Shown: positions 61,421 through 64,000 of the stretch, one piece after another
Position numbering within the stretch: the stretch's first letter is position 1
Layout: every line of letters begins with the position of its first letter
DNA from: CAJCBL01 sp035298965
Lineage (GTDB): Bacteria > Verrucomicrobiota > Verrucomicrobiia > Opitutales > Opitutaceae
Length of the DNA stretch: 64,000 bases
Assembly (NCBI GenBank): GCA_035298965.1
Contig: DATGXO010000070.1
Location: 47,510-111,509, forward strand
Direction: 5' to 3'
The notes under the pieces: model-generated
What the model was told of the DNA's origin: nothing
Database searches by the model: none
Seen by the model: the letters and a program-made list of their open reading frames with translations, nothing else
Translations under genes and position numbers: made by a program

Positions 61421-64000
61421 TCATCTCGCCGTCCCCTTCCCGAGCGTGATGCTGCCGATTTCCAACGTCTTTGATTCCGGATCGAGCTGTACGGTGATCT
61501 GCTCCTCCTTCTGATCGCGCGTGCCGTAGCCGGTGATGAGCCGGACTTGTGCGGTCACCGGCGCGAGCGCCGTCGTGCGCCGGTCGCCGAAGTAATTGAG
61601 GTGAACCGTGTAGGTTCCGGCCTTCGGCTTGCGGAGCATGAATTCTTCCGGACCATAGCCGCCGGTAAAATCACACGACAATATTCCGCCCTGGGCGGTG
61701 TGGCGGTTGCCGTAGAAGGCACGTTCGCCCTCGGGATCCTCGACCCAGAGGTCGATGTCGCAGTTGTCGGCGTCCCAGGTGAGCACCACGCGCAACCCGA
61801 CCGGAAGCGCGCGCCGCAAGCGTTTGTCGATCTTCGTGAGATCGAGTTTCTCGCCACAGGTGACCGCGATTTCGTTGAGTTCGCCGAGCGCGAGCAGCTC
61901 GATGCCCGGGAAGCGGTCGTGCCACGGCTTCTCCACCACCTCCCAAAGCAGATCGATCGCACGCTGGTGCTGTCGCGTCGCCGCACAAGCCAACGCGAGG
62001 TCGCGACGGCTCTGCGGCTCCTCGTCGCGCAATTTGAGCACCCGCTCGAACTGAGGCACCGCCAACTCCGCACGTTTCGCCTGCAACAGACGATGCCCGA
62101 GGATGCGCAACAGCGCGGTGTCTTCCAGCGCCAGCTCGGCAAGATTCGAGAGGATGCGCAGGCCGAGCGCGGTCTCGCCCTGTTCGAGGAACATCGCGCC
62201 GACGTCGCCAAAGAACCCCACGTCGGCCTCGTGGTCCGCCTTTTCCGCGAGGTAGGTGGCATAGCGTGCCTGTGGCGGGACTCGCCGCAGGTGCTCGATG
62301 TACCCCGAGCGAGGTGACCATGCTCTCAGTGCGATCGTCGCCTCGCTCCCACCCGACGTCGCCCAGGCGCCGCTGCCCGCGGGGTTGGCCCTCGCGACCG
62401 GCCGATTCGAGCGGCGCCCGCCCGCGAAATTTCCGCCGACGCCCGCCACTTCGGTGGTCGTGGTGTAGGTGAGCAGGTCGCGGTTGTTTGTTGCACCGGC
62501 CGCAGCGAGGAACTCGCTCCGCGTCACCGAGATCGAGGAGGCCACATCACGCAACTCGGTGCGCACACGGCTCCCGGCAAGGGTGTCCGTCGCCCGATAG
62601 CCCTCGTCGTGCTCCGTATCGACGACGAAGGGGCTCAAAACCACGAGATCATCGTCGCCAGCGGTCCCGGCGCCGCCCTCTCCGCCGCCGCTCGGTGCCA
62701 TCGGTGTAGCCCGATCGCCACGTCCGCCGGCTAGCACGGCGCCACGGTGCGCCCGCTCCGAAACCCGTTTGGCGAGCCGCCCCTGCTCCGCCGGAGATGC
62801 CTGCCACCACGCGACACGTTCCGCGAAGGCCTCGGCCACGGCGTCGAGATGGGTATCACGCTCTTTGCCAATTTCCGCCGTCTGCGCCCGGCGCAGCTGT
62901 TTCCATTCCCGCCGCAGTTCCACCGGGGGCTCGATATCGAACAGCGCGTAGTCAGCCGCCGTCTCCAGGACGATCAACGATGTATCCGCTGTAACGATCC
63001 CGAAATCCTGCGCCGTGCGCCGGATGTCGGCGCGATTGCGCTCGGCTTCGACCGACAGCGCATTGATCTTCGCGCCGGCCCAGGCCCGGGCGGCGAGTGT
63101 GCCCGCTCCGTTGCCCGACCGCAGCGCCACGACCATCTCGCGCGCTTCGGATGCACTCGGCCCGACACGTAGAAGCAGCTTCGCCTCGGGCTTGCGTAGG
63201 ATGCCAACCACCTCGAGGCGGCGATCCGCAATCTCGCTGCCCGGCTCTGGAAACAGGTGCGCCACCGCCGCCGGATCTTGTTCCACCGCCCAAAGCCGCA
63301 GCGGCAATTCCCGCACCTGTTGCACGGCCTCGACGGGAGCCACCGCCAGCAGATCCACCAAACGCCCGCCACTGAGCTCGCCCGCCGCGCGCAACGCCGT
63401 GGTGTCGCTCCCTGCGGCGGCGGTGATCACATGTACCGGTGCCGCGAGCCGTTGAAGAGCCTTCTGATCAGTCATCCCGTAGTTGAACAATCCATCCGAA
63501 AAGAGCAGCCACTCCGCCACCGCGGTGTCGCTGCCGACACCGTCGAGCGAAGTCGCCCCGTCGTACACGCAGGTCTCAAGCGCGCTCCGCAGCAGCGCCC
63601 AATCTCCGCCCGCAATCTGGTAAGCGGCCGCCGGCTCAGCCGTGTCGCGCAGCAACACGAGCCGCACCTCGACCTCCGGCACCGCTCGAAACCAAGCGTC
63701 GAGGAACGCAAATTCCAGGGCGTGATCGCGGTTCCGACCCGAACCGGATGCATCCCAGAGCAGGCCCACCACTTTCGGCGTCGGCCGGAGTATCTTCGGA
63801 AAATCCGGCAGCGGAAGTTCCACGCTGAAGTACTCCCGTCCGTTGACCCGTTGCGTGATCAAGCTCTCGGACTCGGCCTTGGGCAGTGTGAGCTCGATCA
63901 TTCCCTGCGCCGCGAAATCCCTCCGCGCAACCCGCAGCGAGCGAGTCGCATCCCACGCCGGCAGCTCCAGTGGGAGCGTCGTCCGCGCGAGCGCCGGCGT
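61421..64000 (-). CDS. vWA/DUF2135 protein with inserted TonB-plug-like segment (5' end off window)
   Basis: Open from the stop at 61421 to the window edge, at least 860 codons, so the N-terminus (probably a VIT domain) is missing. A vWA domain has the metal-site motif LLWDASGSGRNRDHAL. About 430 residues later comes DDDLVVLSPFVVDTEHDEGY, RATDTLAGSRVRTELRD and LLTYTTTTEVAGVGGNFAG, a TonB-receptor plug-like stretch (about 62410-62660). TPR-like repeats follow (LRILSNLAELALEDTALLRI), then DUF2135 at the C-terminus (VVLTWDADNCDIDLWVEDPE, GPEEFMLRKPKAGTYTVHLN). An ATG at 63901 exists, but the frame before it is coding-like, so I treat it as internal. Confidence 0.78.
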   Translation of the reverse strand, partial: TPALARTTLPLELPAWDATRSLRVARRDFAAQGMIELTLPKAESESLITQRVNGREYFSVELPLPDFPKILRPTPKVVGLLWDASGSGRNRDHALEFAFLDAWFRAVPEVEVRLVLLRDTAEPAAAYQIAGGDWALLRSALETCVYDGATSLDGVGSDTAVAEWLLFSDGLFNYGMTDQKALQRLAAPVHVITAAAGSDTTALRAAGELSGGRLVDLLAVAPVEAVQQVRELPLRLWAVEQDPAAVAHLFPEPGSEIADRRLEVVGILRKPEAKLLLRVGPSASEAREMVVALRSGNGAGTLAARAWAGAKINALSVEAERNRADIRRTAQDFGIVTADTSLIVLETAADYALFDIEPPVELRREWKQLRRAQTAEIGKERDTHLDAVAEAFAERVAWWQASPAEQGRLAKRVSERAHRGAVLAGGRGDRATPMAPSGGGEGGAGTAGDDDLVVLSPFVVDTEHDEGYRATDTLAGSRVRTELRDVASSISVTRSEFLAAAGATNNRDLLTYTTTTEVAGVGGNFAGGRRSNRPVARANPAGSGAWATSGGSEATIALRAWSPRSGYIEHLRRVPPQARYATYLAEKADHEADVGFFGDVGAMFLEQGETALGLRILSNLAELALEDTALLRILGHRLLQAKRAELAVPQFERVLKLRDEEPQSRRDLALACAATRQHQRAIDLLWEVVEKPWHDRFPGIELLALGELNEIAVTCGEKLDLTKIDKRLRRALPVGLRVVLTWDADNCDIDLWVEDPEGERAFYGNRHTAQGGILSCDFTGGYGPEEFMLRKPKAGTYTVHLNYFGDRRTTALAPVTAQVRLITGYGTRDQKEEQITVQLDPESKTLEIGSITLGKGTAR

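Overview
The window is about two-thirds G+C, densely coded, with many 4-base ATGA overlaps between neighbouring genes and few clear Shine-Dalgarno sites. It most resembles a chromosomal segment of Verrucomicrobiota, probably the Opitutaceae. This is an inference from family recognition, including the 'LSPFVV...GYRATDTLAGSR' signature typical of TonB receptors in that group, a DUF3516 helicase, a vWA/DUF2135 protein and an RsbU_N-type kinase. No rRNA, CRISPR array, insertion sequence or prophage was seen.

Layout. 1-3960: a partial secreted protein, a POT-like MFS transporter and an HDOD-GAF protein. 4112-5767: tRNA-Ser and a hipBA toxin-antitoxin pair. 6106-11442: fabD-lepA-lepB on the minus strand and a PilT/PilU ATPase. 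11567-15105: dapA-dapB-ruvA converging on an ECF sigma/anti-sigma operon, with a shared hairpin at the junction. 15556-19487: a DUF1328 membrane peptide, then a GT4 glycosyltransferase paired with a GH130 phosphorylase. 19717-23593: class II fumarase, a receiver protein, tRNA-Lys, a NarL-type regulator and a Pal-like lipoprotein. 23901-26798: membrane-fusion protein, ABC ATPase and a DUF4097 protein, with no permease. 26971-32968: secA and the two-subunit 2-oxoacid:ferredoxin oxidoreductase. 33190-37419: cheD, and opposite it a cheA-HDOD-receiver operon. 37713-39209: three small exported proteins. 39312-41939: a LuxR-type two-component system plus another receiver. 42106-48378: helicase, glmM, trpD and a spermidine-synthase-like enzyme. 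48584-50088: a nucleotidyltransferase/small-partner pair and a lower-GC HEPN-like gene. 50146-53016: an atypical uvrA. 53297-60217: a DUF1302-DUF1329-YCF48-like-RND operon. 60387-64000: two exported proteins sharing a TonB-receptor-like signature, the second a vWA/DUF2135 protein running off the window.

Housekeeping functions (lysine/peptidoglycan precursors, fatty-acid synthesis, secretion, DNA repair, central metabolism) are interleaved with an unusually large share of signalling genes: seven proteins with receiver, HDOD or histidine-kinase domains outside any classical chemotaxis cluster. The least understood parts are the DUF1302/DUF1329/RND envelope operon, the GT4-GH130 pair, the permease-less ABC operon, the CheA-HDOD operon, and the vWA protein that carries a TonB-plug-like segment without a barrel.
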